Part shown: one piece after another, positions 8,517-16,416 of the stretch
Numbering within the stretch: the stretch's first letter is position 1
Layout: the number at the start of each line of letters is the position of its first letter
Assembly (NCBI RefSeq): GCF_003002955.1
Contig: NZ_PVTJ01000003.1
Location: forward strand, 62,001-126,000
Direction: 5' to 3'
Source: Glycomyces artemisiae
Lineage (GTDB): Bacteria > Actinomycetota > Actinomycetes > Mycobacteriales > Micromonosporaceae
DNA: 64,000 nucleotides
Notes under the pieces: generated by a model
Databases searched by the model: none
What the model saw: only the letters and a program-made list of their open reading frames with translations
What the model was told of the DNA's origin: nothing
Translations under genes and position numbers: made by a program

Positions 8517-9635
8517 TCAAACGAGGGAGCCGAGGAGTTCGGCGGTGAACGGGTTGGTGGGCTCGCCCCTGGTGATGCGGCGCGGCCAGTCGGGGTCGGC
8601 GATGAGGCTGCGGCCCACGGCGATCAGGTCGAACTCGTCGTGCTCCATGCGGTCGAGGAGCCGGTCGATGCCGGTGGTGCCGGGCGTGAACGCCATGCCC
8701 TCCGGGCCTATGAACTCCTTGTCGAGGCCCACCGAGCCGACGGAGATCACAGGTTTGCCGGTGAGCTTCTTCGTCCAGCCCGCGAGGTTGAGGTCGCTGC
8801 CGTCGAACTCGGGGAGCCAGTAGCGGCGGGTGGAGGCGTGGAACGCGTCGACTCCGGCGTCGGCGAGCGGCGAGAGGAGCTGTTCGAGTTCGCGCGGGCC
8901 GGCGGCGAGCTTGGCGTCGTAGGCGCCGCCCTTCCATTGGGAGAAGCGGAAGTTCACCGGGAAGTCCGGGGAGACGGCCGCGCGGACGGCCGCGACGGTC
9001 TCGGCGGCGAAGCGGGCGCGCGAGGACAGGTCGCCGCCGTAGGCGTCGGTGCGCCGGTTCGTGTGCGCCCACAGGAACTCGTCGATGAGATACCCGTGGG
9101 CCCCATGGATTTCGACGCCGTCGAACCCGAGGCGCTCAGCGGCGGCAGCGCTCTCGGCGTAGGCCGCGATCACCGCGTCGATGTCGGCCCGGGTCATCGC
9201 GCGGCCCTTCGGCTCGCCGTCGGCGCCGAGGCCGGAGGGGCTGAGGACGTCGGCGTCGGGCACCGGCCCGGTGCCGGGGTCGCGGTCGGCGCCGACGTGC
9301 CACAGCTGCGGGAAGATCCGGCCGCCCGCCGCGTGGACGGCCTCGGCGACCCGCCGCCAGCCCGCGAGCGGCGCCTCGCCGTGGAACCGCGGCACGCTGT
9401 CGCTGGCCCAGGTCGAGGCGTGCCCGACGTAGGTCCCTTCGGTGACGATGAGCCCGACCCCGCCCGCGGCCCGCCGGGCGTAGTAGGCGGCGACGTTCTC
9501 GCCGGGCACGCCGCCGGGCGACTGCCCCCTGGTCATTGGCGCCATGACGACGCGGTTGCGCAGGTCGAGCCCGTTGATCGTGTACGGCCGCGTGAGCAGC
9601 CGGGTCGCCCGTTGGGCGGTGGCGTTGTCGCTCAT
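8517..9635 (-). CDS. Old-yellow-enzyme-type NADH:flavin oxidoreductase
   Basis: 372 residues, FMN-dependent TIM-barrel ene-reductase. Visible features are NRVVMAPMTR near the N-terminus (FMN contact), EGTYVG, PQLWHVG, the active-site stretch EIHGAHGYLIDEFLWAHTNRRTD (split here only for reading), YGGDLSSRARF, and a C-terminal VGRSLIADPDW that holds the FMN phosphate. Such enzymes reduce activated C=C bonds of alpha,beta-unsaturated carbonyls. It is the last gene of a three-gene minus-strand run with the RibD-like and cysteine-dioxygenase-like genes (gaps 19 and 8 bp), so all three probably share one promoter facing the LysR gene. Confidence 0.9.
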   Translation of the reverse strand: MSDNATAQRATRLLTRPYTINGLDLRNRVVMAPMTRGQSPGGVPGENVAAYYARRAAGGVGLIVTEGTYVGHASTWASDSVPRFHGEAPLAGWRRVAEAVHAAGGRIFPQLWHVGADRDPGTGPVPDADVLSPSGLGADGEPKGRAMTRADIDAVIAAYAESAAAAERLGFDGVEIHGAHGYLIDEFLWAHTNRRTDAYGGDLSSRARFAAETVAAVRAAVSPDFPVNFRFSQWKGGAYDAKLAAGPRELEQLLSPLADAGVDAFHASTRRYWLPEFDGSDLNLAGWTKKLTGKPVISVGSVGLDKEFIGPEGMAFTPGTTGIDRLLDRMEHDEFDLIAVGRSLIADPDWPRRITRGEPTNPFTAELLGSLV

Positions 9636-9654
9636 GGGAAGTCTCCTGCCTCGT

Positions 9655-10227
9655 TCACTGCTTGACCGCGTAGTCCAGCACGACCACGCCGTTGTCGAAC
9701 CCGGCCGCCCCGACCAGCTCCAGGTCGTGCCGGTCCTCGAACAGGCGGACGCCCTTGCCTCGGCAGGCCGGGCAGACCATCAGCCGGAACCGGTCGACCA
9801 CGCCCTCGTCCATGAGCGAGCGCATGAGCGTCAGGCTCCCCCACAGCCACAGGTGCTTGCCGTCATGCTGCTTGAGCTCGCGGATCGTGGCGGCCGCGTC
9901 GCGGGTGACGGTCGCGGCCGGGAAGCCGCCCCACGGGGCTTCCTCCAGTGTGGAGGAGGCGACGTACTTGGTGAGGGCGTTGAGCTTGCGCCCGTACTCG
10001 CCCTGGTCCTCGGCGTACGGCCAGTAGCCCTTGGACATGTTGTACGTGTTGGCCCCGAGGATCAGGGTGTCGACCGAGTCGATCAGCCCCATCACGCTGT
10101 CCTTGAACGGGCTCTGGACCTCGTCGTCGAAGGGCTCTCCGGAGACGAAGCTCAGCCCGCCGTCCTCCTCGGCGACGATGTTGTCGACGGTGGTCCACTG
10201 CTGGACGATGAGTTCGCGAGTCGCCAT
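9655..10227 (-). CDS. RibD/dihydrofolate-reductase-like family protein
   Basis: 190 residues. Motifs typical of the RibD C-terminal/DHFR-like fold are VDTLILGANTYNMSKGYWP (NADPH-binding region), KYVASSTLEEAPW, and LWLWGSLTLMRSLMDEGVVDRFRLMVCPACRGKGVRLFE (shown in parts). These proteins are NADPH-dependent reductases of unknown substrate and are common in actinomycetes. The ATG at 10227 is chosen because homologous sequence begins there (MATRELIVQQW); the frame stays open upstream only because of GC bias. It sits mid-operon between the ene-reductase and the cupin gene. Substrate and folate role cannot be inferred. Confidence 0.8.
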   Translation of the reverse strand: MATRELIVQQWTTVDNIVAEEDGGLSFVSGEPFDDEVQSPFKDSVMGLIDSVDTLILGANTYNMSKGYWPYAEDQGEYGRKLNALTKYVASSTLEEAPWGGFPAATVTRDAAATIRELKQHDGKHLWLWGSLTLMRSLMDEGVVDRFRLMVCPACRGKGVRLFEDRHDLELVGAAGFDNGVVVLDYAVKQ

Positions 10228-10235
10228 GCGATTCC

Positions 10236-10763
10236 TCAGTTCTCCGCGTTCGCGGGCTCGTAGTAGCGGCGGGCGCTGCTGCCGACCCGGCTGAGGTCGG
10301 TGCCGTAGACGTGCAGCGAGATCGCGGTCTCGGTGCCGGTGTTGACGATCCGGTGGATGTCGCCGGGCGGGGCGAAGCCGGTGACCTCGCCGGGGCGGTT
10401 GTCGTTGACGCCGATCGGGTTGAGGTCGGCGTCGAAGAGCTCCTCGTGCTCGACGCCCTGGAGGACGACGACGACGCACCAGGTGATGTGGTCGTGGATG
10501 CGGGTGGCCTGGCCGGGCCGCCAGACGACGGCGGTGACGGAGAAGCTCCCGTCGGGCTCGGCGTGGAGGAGGTGGCCGGTCGGCTTGTCCGGGTCGCCGA
10601 GGCGCTGCTCGGGAGTGAGGACGGCGATGTCGGGGAGGCGGCCGCGGAGTTCGTCGGCGACGAGGCGGGCCGCGTCGGTCCAGTCGGCGGCGCTGCGGAG
10701 CGCGTACCGGATGCCGGTGGTGACGTCGGCCAGGCCGGGCGTGGTGATCATCGTGGTGGTCAT
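10236..10763 (-). CDS. Cysteine-dioxygenase-like cupin
   Basis: 175 residues, cysteine dioxygenase/thiol dioxygenase cupin fold. Metal ligands appear as IHDHITW (His90, His92) and a third His near residue 136 in GDIHRIVN. The LQGVEHEELFD segment matches the conserved glycine/acidic cupin motif. Members oxidise thiols such as cysteine or 3-mercaptopropionate with non-haem iron. It is the first gene of the three-gene operon and divergent from a LysR regulator, with an inverted repeat between them (10790-10835). The TauE-type permease gene just beyond the LysR gene suggests a possible sulfur-compound theme; this is inference. Confidence 0.75.
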   Translation of the reverse strand: MTTTMITTPGLADVTTGIRYALRSAADWTDAARLVADELRGRLPDIAVLTPEQRLGDPDKPTGHLLHAEPDGSFSVTAVVWRPGQATRIHDHITWCVVVVLQGVEHEELFDADLNPIGVNDNRPGEVTGFAPPGDIHRIVNTGTETAISLHVYGTDLSRVGSSARRYYEPANAEN

Positions 10764-10789
10764 GGCTCCAGCCTCCCCCGGATCGTTCC

Positions 10790-10835
10790 ATCAGTCCAAT
10801 GCCGGATTCCGTGGAAACCGATCGATAGGATTGAT
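10790..10835. promoter_or_regulatory. Inverted repeat between LysR and its target operon
   Basis: ATCAGTCCAAT (10790-10800) and ATAGGATTGAT (10825-10835) are inverted copies with 9 of 11 positions matching, centres 35 bp apart. They fill the 74-bp space between the divergent genes. This suits a LysR tetramer site that autoregulates and activates the cupin operon. The right arm also contains the AGGA ribosome site of the LysR gene. Confidence 0.55.
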
Positions 10836-10837
10836 GA

Positions 10838-11707
10838 ATGCTCGATATCGTGCGGCTCCGGGTCCTCGCGGCGGTGGCCGCCCACGGCTCGGTCACCAAG
10901 GCCGCCAAGCGCCTCCACTATGCACAGCCTTCGGTGAGCCACCACCTCTCCCGGCTGGAGGCCGAGACCGGCGCGAGGCTCGTCCAGCGCGTCGGCCGCG
11001 GCATCCGGCTCACTCCCGAGGGCGAGATGCTGGCCCGGCGGGCGAGCGAGATCATCGGCCGCGTCGACGCCGCCGAGGCCGAGCTCGAAGCGATGGTCGG
11101 CCTGCGGACCGGGCGGGTGCGGCTCGCCGGGTTCCAGTCGGTGCTGAGCACCATCGTCCCCGAGGCCGTGGCCGCGATGCGCCGCGAACACGCCGGGATC
11201 GAGGTCAATCTGGTCGAGGCCCATCCGGAGATCTCGCTGGGGCTGCTGCGCGACGGCGAGGTCGACGCCGCGATCGTCTTCCGGTACGACGACGACCTCC
11301 CCGCTGACGTGCGCGGCGTGCACCTCTTCGACGACCCGATGTACCTGACCAGCGTCGAACCCGACCAGACGCTGCTCGGCAACCGCGACTCCGCCTGGAT
11401 CGGCGGCTGCCCGCGGTGCCGCAAGGAGCTCCTGGACGCCTGCGCGGCGGTCGGCTTCACGCCCGACATCGCGTACACCAGCGACGACATCGTCGTCCAG
11501 CACGCCCTCATCGCCGCGGGACTGGGCGTGACCGCGAACCCGGGCCTGGCGCTGCGCACCCACCACCGCGAGGGCGTGCAGGCGACCGAGATCCCCGGCT
11601 TCCGCAGGCGCATCCACCTTCTCACCTACGGCGAGCCGCCGGACCCGCCCGCGACCGCGGCGTTCGCCGCCGCACTCAAAGCCGCGGCGGGCCGCCTCAC
11701 ACGATGA
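10838..11707 (+). CDS. LysR-family transcriptional regulator
   Basis: 289 residues. The N-terminal winged helix (residues 1-60: LRVLAAVAAHGSVTKAAKRLHYAQPSVSHHLSRLE, read as two pieces) is followed by a linker helix and a periplasmic-binding-protein-like effector domain (about 90-285). The start ATG has AGGA 7 bp upstream. It is divergent from the cupin/RibD/ene-reductase operon and probably controls it. Its 3' end overlaps the convergent permease gene by 11 bp. The effector domain does not identify the ligand. Confidence 0.92.
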   Translation: MLDIVRLRVLAAVAAHGSVTKAAKRLHYAQPSVSHHLSRLEAETGARLVQRVGRGIRLTPEGEMLARRASEIIGRVDAAEAELEAMVGLRTGRVRLAGFQSVLSTIVPEAVAAMRREHAGIEVNLVEAHPEISLGLLRDGEVDAAIVFRYDDDLPADVRGVHLFDDPMYLTSVEPDQTLLGNRDSAWIGGCPRCRKELLDACAAVGFTPDIAYTSDDIVVQHALIAAGLGVTANPGLALRTHHREGVQATEIPGFRRRIHLLTYGEPPDPPATAAFAAALKAAAGRLTR

Positions 11708-12458
11708 GGAGCGCCGCGCCGACCGCGGTCATCGCGAGCGTCGCGATCTCGAACTGGCGCTGCTCGACCCGCTTGACGACCGCCCGGCCCGCCAGCGCGC
11801 CGACGGCCACGGCCGGGAGGAGGCAGGCGGCGAGGAGCGCGGTGCCCCAGTCGATGATGCCCAGGCCCACGCTGAACGGGACCTTGAAGAGGTTGACCGC
11901 CAGGAAGAACCAGGCCATCGTCCCCAGGAACTGGAGCTTCGAGAACCCGGCGAGGAACAGGTAGAGGACCATGACCGGCCCGGCGGCGTTCGCGAGCATC
12001 GTGGCCGCGCCCGCGGCCGTCCCTGTTGCGGCCGACGCGCCGTGGCGCAGGAGCGGCGGGAGTTCGGGGACGTCGTCCTTGCCGCGGCGGGCGTACTTCA
12101 TGGCGAGCTGGAGGCCGAGGAGCGCGAGGAGGATGACGCCGATGAGCGGGCGCACGACCGCGTCGTTCACGGCGTCGAGGACCAGCGCGCCCGCGACGAC
12201 CCCGATGACGGTCCACGGGGCGAGCCGGGCGAGGATGCGCCACTCGACGTGGCGGGAGTAGTAGCGGATCGCGAAGAGGTCGCCGAGGATGAGGCACAGG
12301 AGCATCGCGCCGGTCGACTCCTTGGCGGGCATGACGGCCGCGAAGAGCACGATCGCGATCGAGGAGGTGCCGCTGATCCCCGCCTTCGCGAAGCCGATGA
12401 AGAGCGCGCCGACCGCGAGCGCGGTCCAGGCGAGGGCGTCGTGCGGTAGGGCGGTCAC
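11697..12458 (-). CDS. TauE/SafE-family permease (sulfite exporter-like)
   Basis: About 253 residues and seven to eight membrane spans. The N-terminal signature AVGALFIGFAKAGISGTSSIAIVLF (in pieces) with the G-x-x-K/S pattern, and a second internal copy around AGFSKLQFLGTMAWFF, are typical of the TauE/SafE/DUF81 fold. Family members export sulfite, sulfoacetate or other organic anions. I prefer the GTG at 12458 because GAGGA lies 9 bp before it; an ATG at 12476 would add six residues but has no ribosome site. Its neighbourhood with the thiol-dioxygenase-like operon hints at sulfonate/sulfite handling. Confidence 0.85.
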   Translation of the reverse strand: MTALPHDALAWTALAVGALFIGFAKAGISGTSSIAIVLFAAVMPAKESTGAMLLCLILGDLFAIRYYSRHVEWRILARLAPWTVIGVVAGALVLDAVNDAVVRPLIGVILLALLGLQLAMKYARRGKDDVPELPPLLRHGASAATGTAAGAATMLANAAGPVMVLYLFLAGFSKLQFLGTMAWFFLAVNLFKVPFSVGLGIIDWGTALLAACLLPAVAVGALAGRAVVKRVEQRQFEIATLAMTAVGAALLIV

Positions 12459-12511
12459 GGTTCCCGATCCTCGCATGTGCGATCATCCGGCGACCGCGAG
12501 AAAGGGACCGC

Positions 12512-13024
12512 ATGACATTGACCACCTGGTACTTCGAGATGCGCGACCGCGTCGGCCTCAACCCGGCGAAGGCCCCGGCCGAGCCGGTGTCCCTGGTGCG
12601 CGCCGAGATCCCGAGCACCGCGTTCAGCCGGTTCCTCTACACGGCCGTCGGCGGCGACTGGAACTGGACGGACCGCCTCGTATGGTCCGAGGCCGAATGG
12701 CGCGCCTACTTGGAACGCCCCGGCGTCGAGACCTGGGTCGGCTACGTCCGCGGCACCCCGATCGGCTTCGCCGAACTCGACGGCACCAGCCCGCATGAGG
12801 TCGAACTCGCCTACTTCGGCCTGCTCCCCGACTTCATCGGCAGGGGCTTCGGCGGCCACCTCCTCACCGAAGCCATCGCCAAAGCCTGGACGCTCCACAC
12901 CCGCTGGCCCGCAATCGAATCCCCGCAGCGGGTCTGGGGCCACACCTGTACCGACGACTCCCCCGTGGCCCTCCGCAACTACGAGTCCCGGGGCTTCCGC
13001 GTCTACCGGACCGAGGAGTCCTAG
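12512..13024 (+). CDS. GNAT-family N-acetyltransferase
   Basis: 170 residues with one GNAT fold. The core strand and acetyl-CoA loop are visible as VELAYFGLLPDFIGRGFGGHLLTEAIAKAW, with the R/Q-x-x-G-x-G/A loop (GRGFGG), and a C-terminal ALRNYESRGFRVYR typical of motif B. The ATG at 12512 follows AAGGGA. The acceptor is unknown (amine, amino acid or antibiotic). It is divergent from the TauE-type permease (53 bp apart) and converges with the PadR-GyrI gene, sharing a CTAG double stop (13021-13024). Confidence 0.88.
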   Translation: MTLTTWYFEMRDRVGLNPAKAPAEPVSLVRAEIPSTAFSRFLYTAVGGDWNWTDRLVWSEAEWRAYLERPGVETWVGYVRGTPIGFAELDGTSPHEVELAYFGLLPDFIGRGFGGHLLTEAIAKAWTLHTRWPAIESPQRVWGHTCTDDSPVALRNYESRGFRVYRTEES

Positions 13025-14169
13025 ACCGGGCGGACCGGTTGGCGCAGCACCGTTTTGAGCTTGGCGGGCTCGGTGCGGCGGGGGTCGTTGAGGTAGATCT
13101 CGTGGTGGTCGCCGTTGAAGGCGAGGCCGTTAGCGGGCATGTAGGTGTTGTGGAGGCGGTCGAGGGTGGGGGCCTCGTCGTCGTAGGGGCCGCGGTGGAG
13201 GATCTGGACGCTGGCGCCTTCGTGCAGGGTGAGGACGCGGAGCTTCGCGAGGGCCGGGTTGTCCTTCTTCTCGGCGGCCTTGGCGACCGCGGCCCGGACC
13301 TGGTCGTCGGTGATCCATTCGGGGAGGCTGATGAGCATCGTCCAGTCCCAGTCCTCCTTGCGGCGCTGCACGAAGGCCGAGAGGTCGTCTGCGCGCCAGA
13401 GTCCTTCGAGCGGGCCGACGGTGAAGTCGCGGCCGTCGGCCTTGCTCGCGAACTTGAGGGTGTAGGCGGTGCTGTAGAGGGCTTCGACGGCGTCGCTGTA
13501 GGCGGTGTCGGCGTTGGGGTCGCCGTGGCCGTCGACCGCGAGGTAGCGCAGTTCGGGCACCTCGACCACGGCGAAGTGCTTCGCCGAGGGGGCGTAGAGG
13601 TCCTTGCGGGCCTGCTTGACGTCGTACTTCTCCATGGCGGTCTCCTGGTCGTAGGTCGTCAACGTGGTGTCGGCCCAGGCGATCTCGGCTTCGAGCATCG
13701 CTTCGCTGTAGTCGAAGATCCCGCGGGCGGCGGTGGGGAGCGGCTCCTGCGCGGCGCGGATCGCGCGCAGTTCGGCGAGGCGCCCGCGCAGGGCCGCGCG
13801 GCGCTCGGCCAGGCCCGCGGCGACCTCGGCGTCCGGGAGCGCGGCGCTGTTCGCCATCGCCACGAGCACGCGGGCGCGCACCGGCGAGGGCTCCGCGAGC
13901 GCTTCGCGGGTGGCGGCGGCGCACTGCTCGCGCCCGGCTTCGGTGGCCGCGAAGGGGACCCGTGACTTCGCCGAGGTGCGCGGCCCGATCGCCTCGATGA
14001 GGCCGCGCTTGGCGAGCTTGTCGAGCACGTAGTAGATCGAGGAGAACCCGAGCGCGGTCCAGTTGCGCACCCCGCGCTCCTCGATCACGTGCTCCAGCTC
14101 GTAGCCGTGGCGCGGGTGCTCCACGAGCAGGCCGAGGATGGTCAGCTCGGCGTCGGTGAGGGCGTCCAT
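13021..14169 (-). CDS. PadR-type regulator fused to a GyrI-like ligand-binding domain
   Basis: 382 residues. Residues 1-80 are a PadR winged helix (LTDAELTILGLLVEHPRHGYELE, then SSIYYVLDKLAKRGLIE). Residues about 85-175 are the helical PadR C-terminal domain. From Met179 the protein reads like a complete GyrI/SbmC-type small-molecule-binding protein (MEKYDVKQARKDLYAPSAK to GLAFNGDHHEIYLNDPRR). Most relatives encode these as separate adjacent genes. Here the frame is continuous, but an AGGAG sits 6 bp before Met179 (13635), so a free 204-residue GyrI-like protein could also be made. A perfect palindrome overlaps the start region, suggesting autoregulation. Confidence 0.85.
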   Translation of the reverse strand: MDALTDAELTILGLLVEHPRHGYELEHVIEERGVRNWTALGFSSIYYVLDKLAKRGLIEAIGPRTSAKSRVPFAATEAGREQCAAATREALAEPSPVRARVLVAMANSAALPDAEVAAGLAERRAALRGRLAELRAIRAAQEPLPTAARGIFDYSEAMLEAEIAWADTTLTTYDQETAMEKYDVKQARKDLYAPSAKHFAVVEVPELRYLAVDGHGDPNADTAYSDAVEALYSTAYTLKFASKADGRDFTVGPLEGLWRADDLSAFVQRRKEDWDWTMLISLPEWITDDQVRAAVAKAAEKKDNPALAKLRVLTLHEGASVQILHRGPYDDEAPTLDRLHNTYMPANGLAFNGDHHEIYLNDPRRTEPAKLKTVLRQPVRPV

Positions 14170-14175
14170 GCCGCT

Positions 14176-14191
14176 ATTCTAGTACTAGAAT
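14176..14191. promoter_or_regulatory. 16-bp perfect palindrome, probable PadR operator
   Basis: ATTCTAGTACTAGAAT, 7 bp upstream of the PadR-GyrI start codon. It has perfect symmetry, is AT-rich, and is placed to block transcription or translation initiation of the regulator's own gene. This is the usual arrangement of autoregulated PadR genes. Confidence 0.7.
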
Positions 14192-14251
14192 TCTTGCATC
14201 GCGCGTATAGAGTCGCCCTCGTCCATTTCCCTACCCCTGCGAGGAGCACCC

Positions 14252-14740
14252 GTGTCCGGCAGGACCAAGTTCTACGGCATCATCGCGCTCATCATGGCCC
14301 CGTTCATGTTCTACGGCGGCATCACGATGACCACCTCCGACGAGGTGGACTGCGGCGGCCAGACGATGGCCGAAGGCGACATCTGCACCACGTACGACGA
14401 CGGCAGCTCGACCGACCGCACGATCGAGGAGCAGCGCAGCGACAACAAGGGCACCGGCGTCATCCTGCTCATCGTCGGCGTCGGCATGGCCGCCTTCGGC
14501 GTCTTCACCGTCGTCCAGATCGCCCGCGGTCGCCAGAACCCGGCCGTCGCCATGCACCAGCCCCAGCCCGGCCAGTACCCCCAGCAGGCCGCCTACCCCC
14601 ACCAGCCCGGCCAGTACCCGCCGCCCGGCGCCTACCCGCAGCAGCAGTACCCTCAACCGGGCCAACAGCCCCAGCAGTACCCGCAGCAGCCCGGCCAGTG
14701 GCAGCAGCAGCCCCCGCCCGGATACCCGCCCCAGCGCTAG
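14252..14740 (+). CDS. Membrane protein with proline/glutamine-rich tail
   Basis: 162 residues. Two hydrophobic spans (about 8-25 and 69-91) flank a 40-residue extracytoplasmic loop with two cysteines (VDCGGQ and DICTTY) that could form a disulfide. Residues 98-162 are low-complexity and rich in Pro, Gln, Tyr and Gly (GQYPQQ, GQYPPPG, YPQPGQQ repeats). GTG start at 14252 after GAGGAG. Short P/Q/Y-rich cytoplasmic tails occur on many actinobacterial membrane proteins and may mediate clustering. No function can be assigned. It probably shares a transcript with the GNAT gene 11 bp downstream. Confidence 0.75.
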   Translation: MSGRTKFYGIIALIMAPFMFYGGITMTTSDEVDCGGQTMAEGDICTTYDDGSSTDRTIEEQRSDNKGTGVILLIVGVGMAAFGVFTVVQIARGRQNPAVAMHQPQPGQYPQQAAYPHQPGQYPPPGAYPQQQYPQPGQQPQQYPQQPGQWQQQPPPGYPPQR

Positions 14741-14751
14741 GAGCCGCCCGC

Positions 14752-15273
14752 ATGATCTCGATCAGGCCCGTGCATCTGAGCGACGCCGCCGCCGTCGCGG
14801 AGCTGCGGCGCGAGAACCGCGACCACCTGGCGCCGTGGGAGCCGCTGCGGTCGGACGAGCACTTCACGGAGCGCGGCACGGCCGAGGTGATCGCCAATGC
14901 GATCGCGGGCGCGGAGATCGGGACCGGGCGGAGTCTCGTCATCCTCGACGACGGCCGGATCACCGGGCAGGTGCAGCTCAACTCGATCATTCTCGGCGCG
15001 TTCCAGTCGTGCAGCATCGCGTACTGGGTCGACAAGCGCGCCAACGGGAAAGGCGTCGCCACCGAGGCCGTGCGGCTCGCGAAGGGCGTGGCGTTCGGCG
15101 AGCTCGGGCTCCACCGCATCCAGGGCGAGACGCTCGTCCACAACACCGGGTCGCAGAAGGTGCTGGAGCGCAACGGGTTCGTGCGGTACGGGCTCGCGCC
15201 CTCGTACCTCAGGATCGCCGGGCGCTGGCAGGACCACGCCCTGTACCAGGTGATCAACCCCGACGCGGAGTGA
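14752..15273 (+). CDS. RimJ/RimL-type GNAT acetyltransferase
   Basis: 173 residues. The N-terminal SIRPVHLSDAAAVAELRRENRDHLAPWEP and the central NGKGVATEAVRLAKGVAF (acetyl-CoA loop) followed by LHRIQGETLVHNTGSQKVLERNGF are the signature of the ribosomal-protein N-terminal acetyltransferase branch of GNAT enzymes. The C-terminal YLRIAGRWQDHALYQV is also family-typical. The ATG at 14752 has GGAG about 9 bp upstream; the open frame extends far upstream but overlaps the preceding gene. The acceptor is probably a protein N-terminus or small amine. It ends at a strong hairpin (15274-15299). Confidence 0.88.
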   Translation: MISIRPVHLSDAAAVAELRRENRDHLAPWEPLRSDEHFTERGTAEVIANAIAGAEIGTGRSLVILDDGRITGQVQLNSIILGAFQSCSIAYWVDKRANGKGVATEAVRLAKGVAFGELGLHRIQGETLVHNTGSQKVLERNGFVRYGLAPSYLRIAGRWQDHALYQVINPDAE

Positions 15274-15299
15274 ACGGCGCGCCCGTGCGGGCGCGCCGT
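15274..15299. terminator. Bidirectional hairpin terminator
   Basis: ACGGCGCGCCCG (15274-15285) and CGGGCGCGCCGT (15288-15299) form a 12-bp perfect dyad starting one base after the GNAT stop codon and 9 bp before the DAHP synthase stop. It lies between convergent genes, so it can serve both. Confidence 0.75.
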
Positions 15300-15308
15300 C
15301 CCGGGCCG

Positions 15309-16403
15309 TTACGCGCGGCGCTCGCGGCCGGCGCGGACCGCGGCGGCCAGTTCGTTCAGCAGCCGCTCGGTCTCGTCCCAGCCGATGCACGCGTCGGTGA
15401 CGGACTTGCCGTAGACGAGCGTGTCGAGCGGGGCGGGCTCCTGGCGGCCCGGCTCGATGAAGCTCTCGATCATGACGCCCGCGATGCCCCGCTCCCCCGC
15501 GGCGATCCGGTCGCGGACCTCGCGCACGACCTCGGCCTGGCGCACGTGGTCCTTGCCGGAGTTGGCGTGGCTGGCGTCGACCACGAGCGACTCGGTCATG
15601 CCGTGCTTGGCGAGGAGCGCCAGCGCGTCGCGCACGTCGGCGGGCCCGTAGTTCGGGCCGCCGCGCCCGCCGCGCAGGATGATGTGGCAGTCGGGGTTGC
15701 CGCTGGTGGAGACGATGGAGGCGCGGCCGTCCTCGTCGACGCCGAAGAACGTGTGCTCCCCGGCGGCCGAGCGGCAGCCGTCGATCGCGCCGCCGAGGTC
15801 GCCGTCGGTGGAGTTCTTGAAGCCGATGGGCATCGAAAGCCCGGAGGCGAGCTGGCGGTGGACCTGCGACTCGGTCGTGCGGGCGCCGATCGCGCCCCAG
15901 GAGACGGCGTCGGCGATGTGCTGCGGGCTCAGCGGCTCCAGGAACTCGCAGCCGACCGGCAGGCCCGTGTCGAGGACGTCGAGGAGGACCTGGCGGGCGA
16001 GGCGCAGGCCGGTCGCGATGTCGTGGGTGCCGTTGAGGTGCGGGTCGTTGATGAGGCCCTTCCAGCCGACGGTGGTGCGGGGCTTCTCGAAGTACACGCG
16101 CATGACGACGAGCAGGTCGTCCGCGAGCGGGGCCGCGGCGGCGGCGAGGCGCTGCGCGTAGTCGCGGGCGGCGGCCGGGTCGTGGACCGAGCAGGGGCCC
16201 ACGACGAGGAGGAGCCGGTCGTCGTCGCCGGCGAGGACGTCCTTGACGGCGGCGCGGCTGTCGGCGACGAGGGCGGCGCGGTCGGGTCCCAGCGGCAGCT
16301 CGCCGCGGAGGACGGCCGGGGCGACGAGCGGCTGGAAGCCGCGGATGCGCAGGTCGCTGGTCTGCGGGGCGTCGCCGGTGGTGTGTTCGGCAGGCGTGCT
16401 CAT
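15309..16403 (-). CDS. aroG: 3-deoxy-7-phosphoheptulonate (DAHP) synthase, type I
   Basis: 364 residues. It condenses phosphoenolpyruvate and erythrose 4-phosphate, the first step of the shikimate pathway. Class I (AroF/G/H-like) motifs are [72 protein letters not shown], and metal ligands in [10 protein letters not shown], IESFI and TDACIGW. The ATG at 16403 follows AGAGGAG; a more distal ATG at 16448 would start inside the leader hairpin region. Expression is probably controlled by an aromatic leader peptide (16533-16601) and hairpins, one of which covers the ribosome site. Confidence 0.93.
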   Translation of the reverse strand: [364 protein letters not shown]

Positions 16404-16416
16404 CGAGCGGAAGTCT

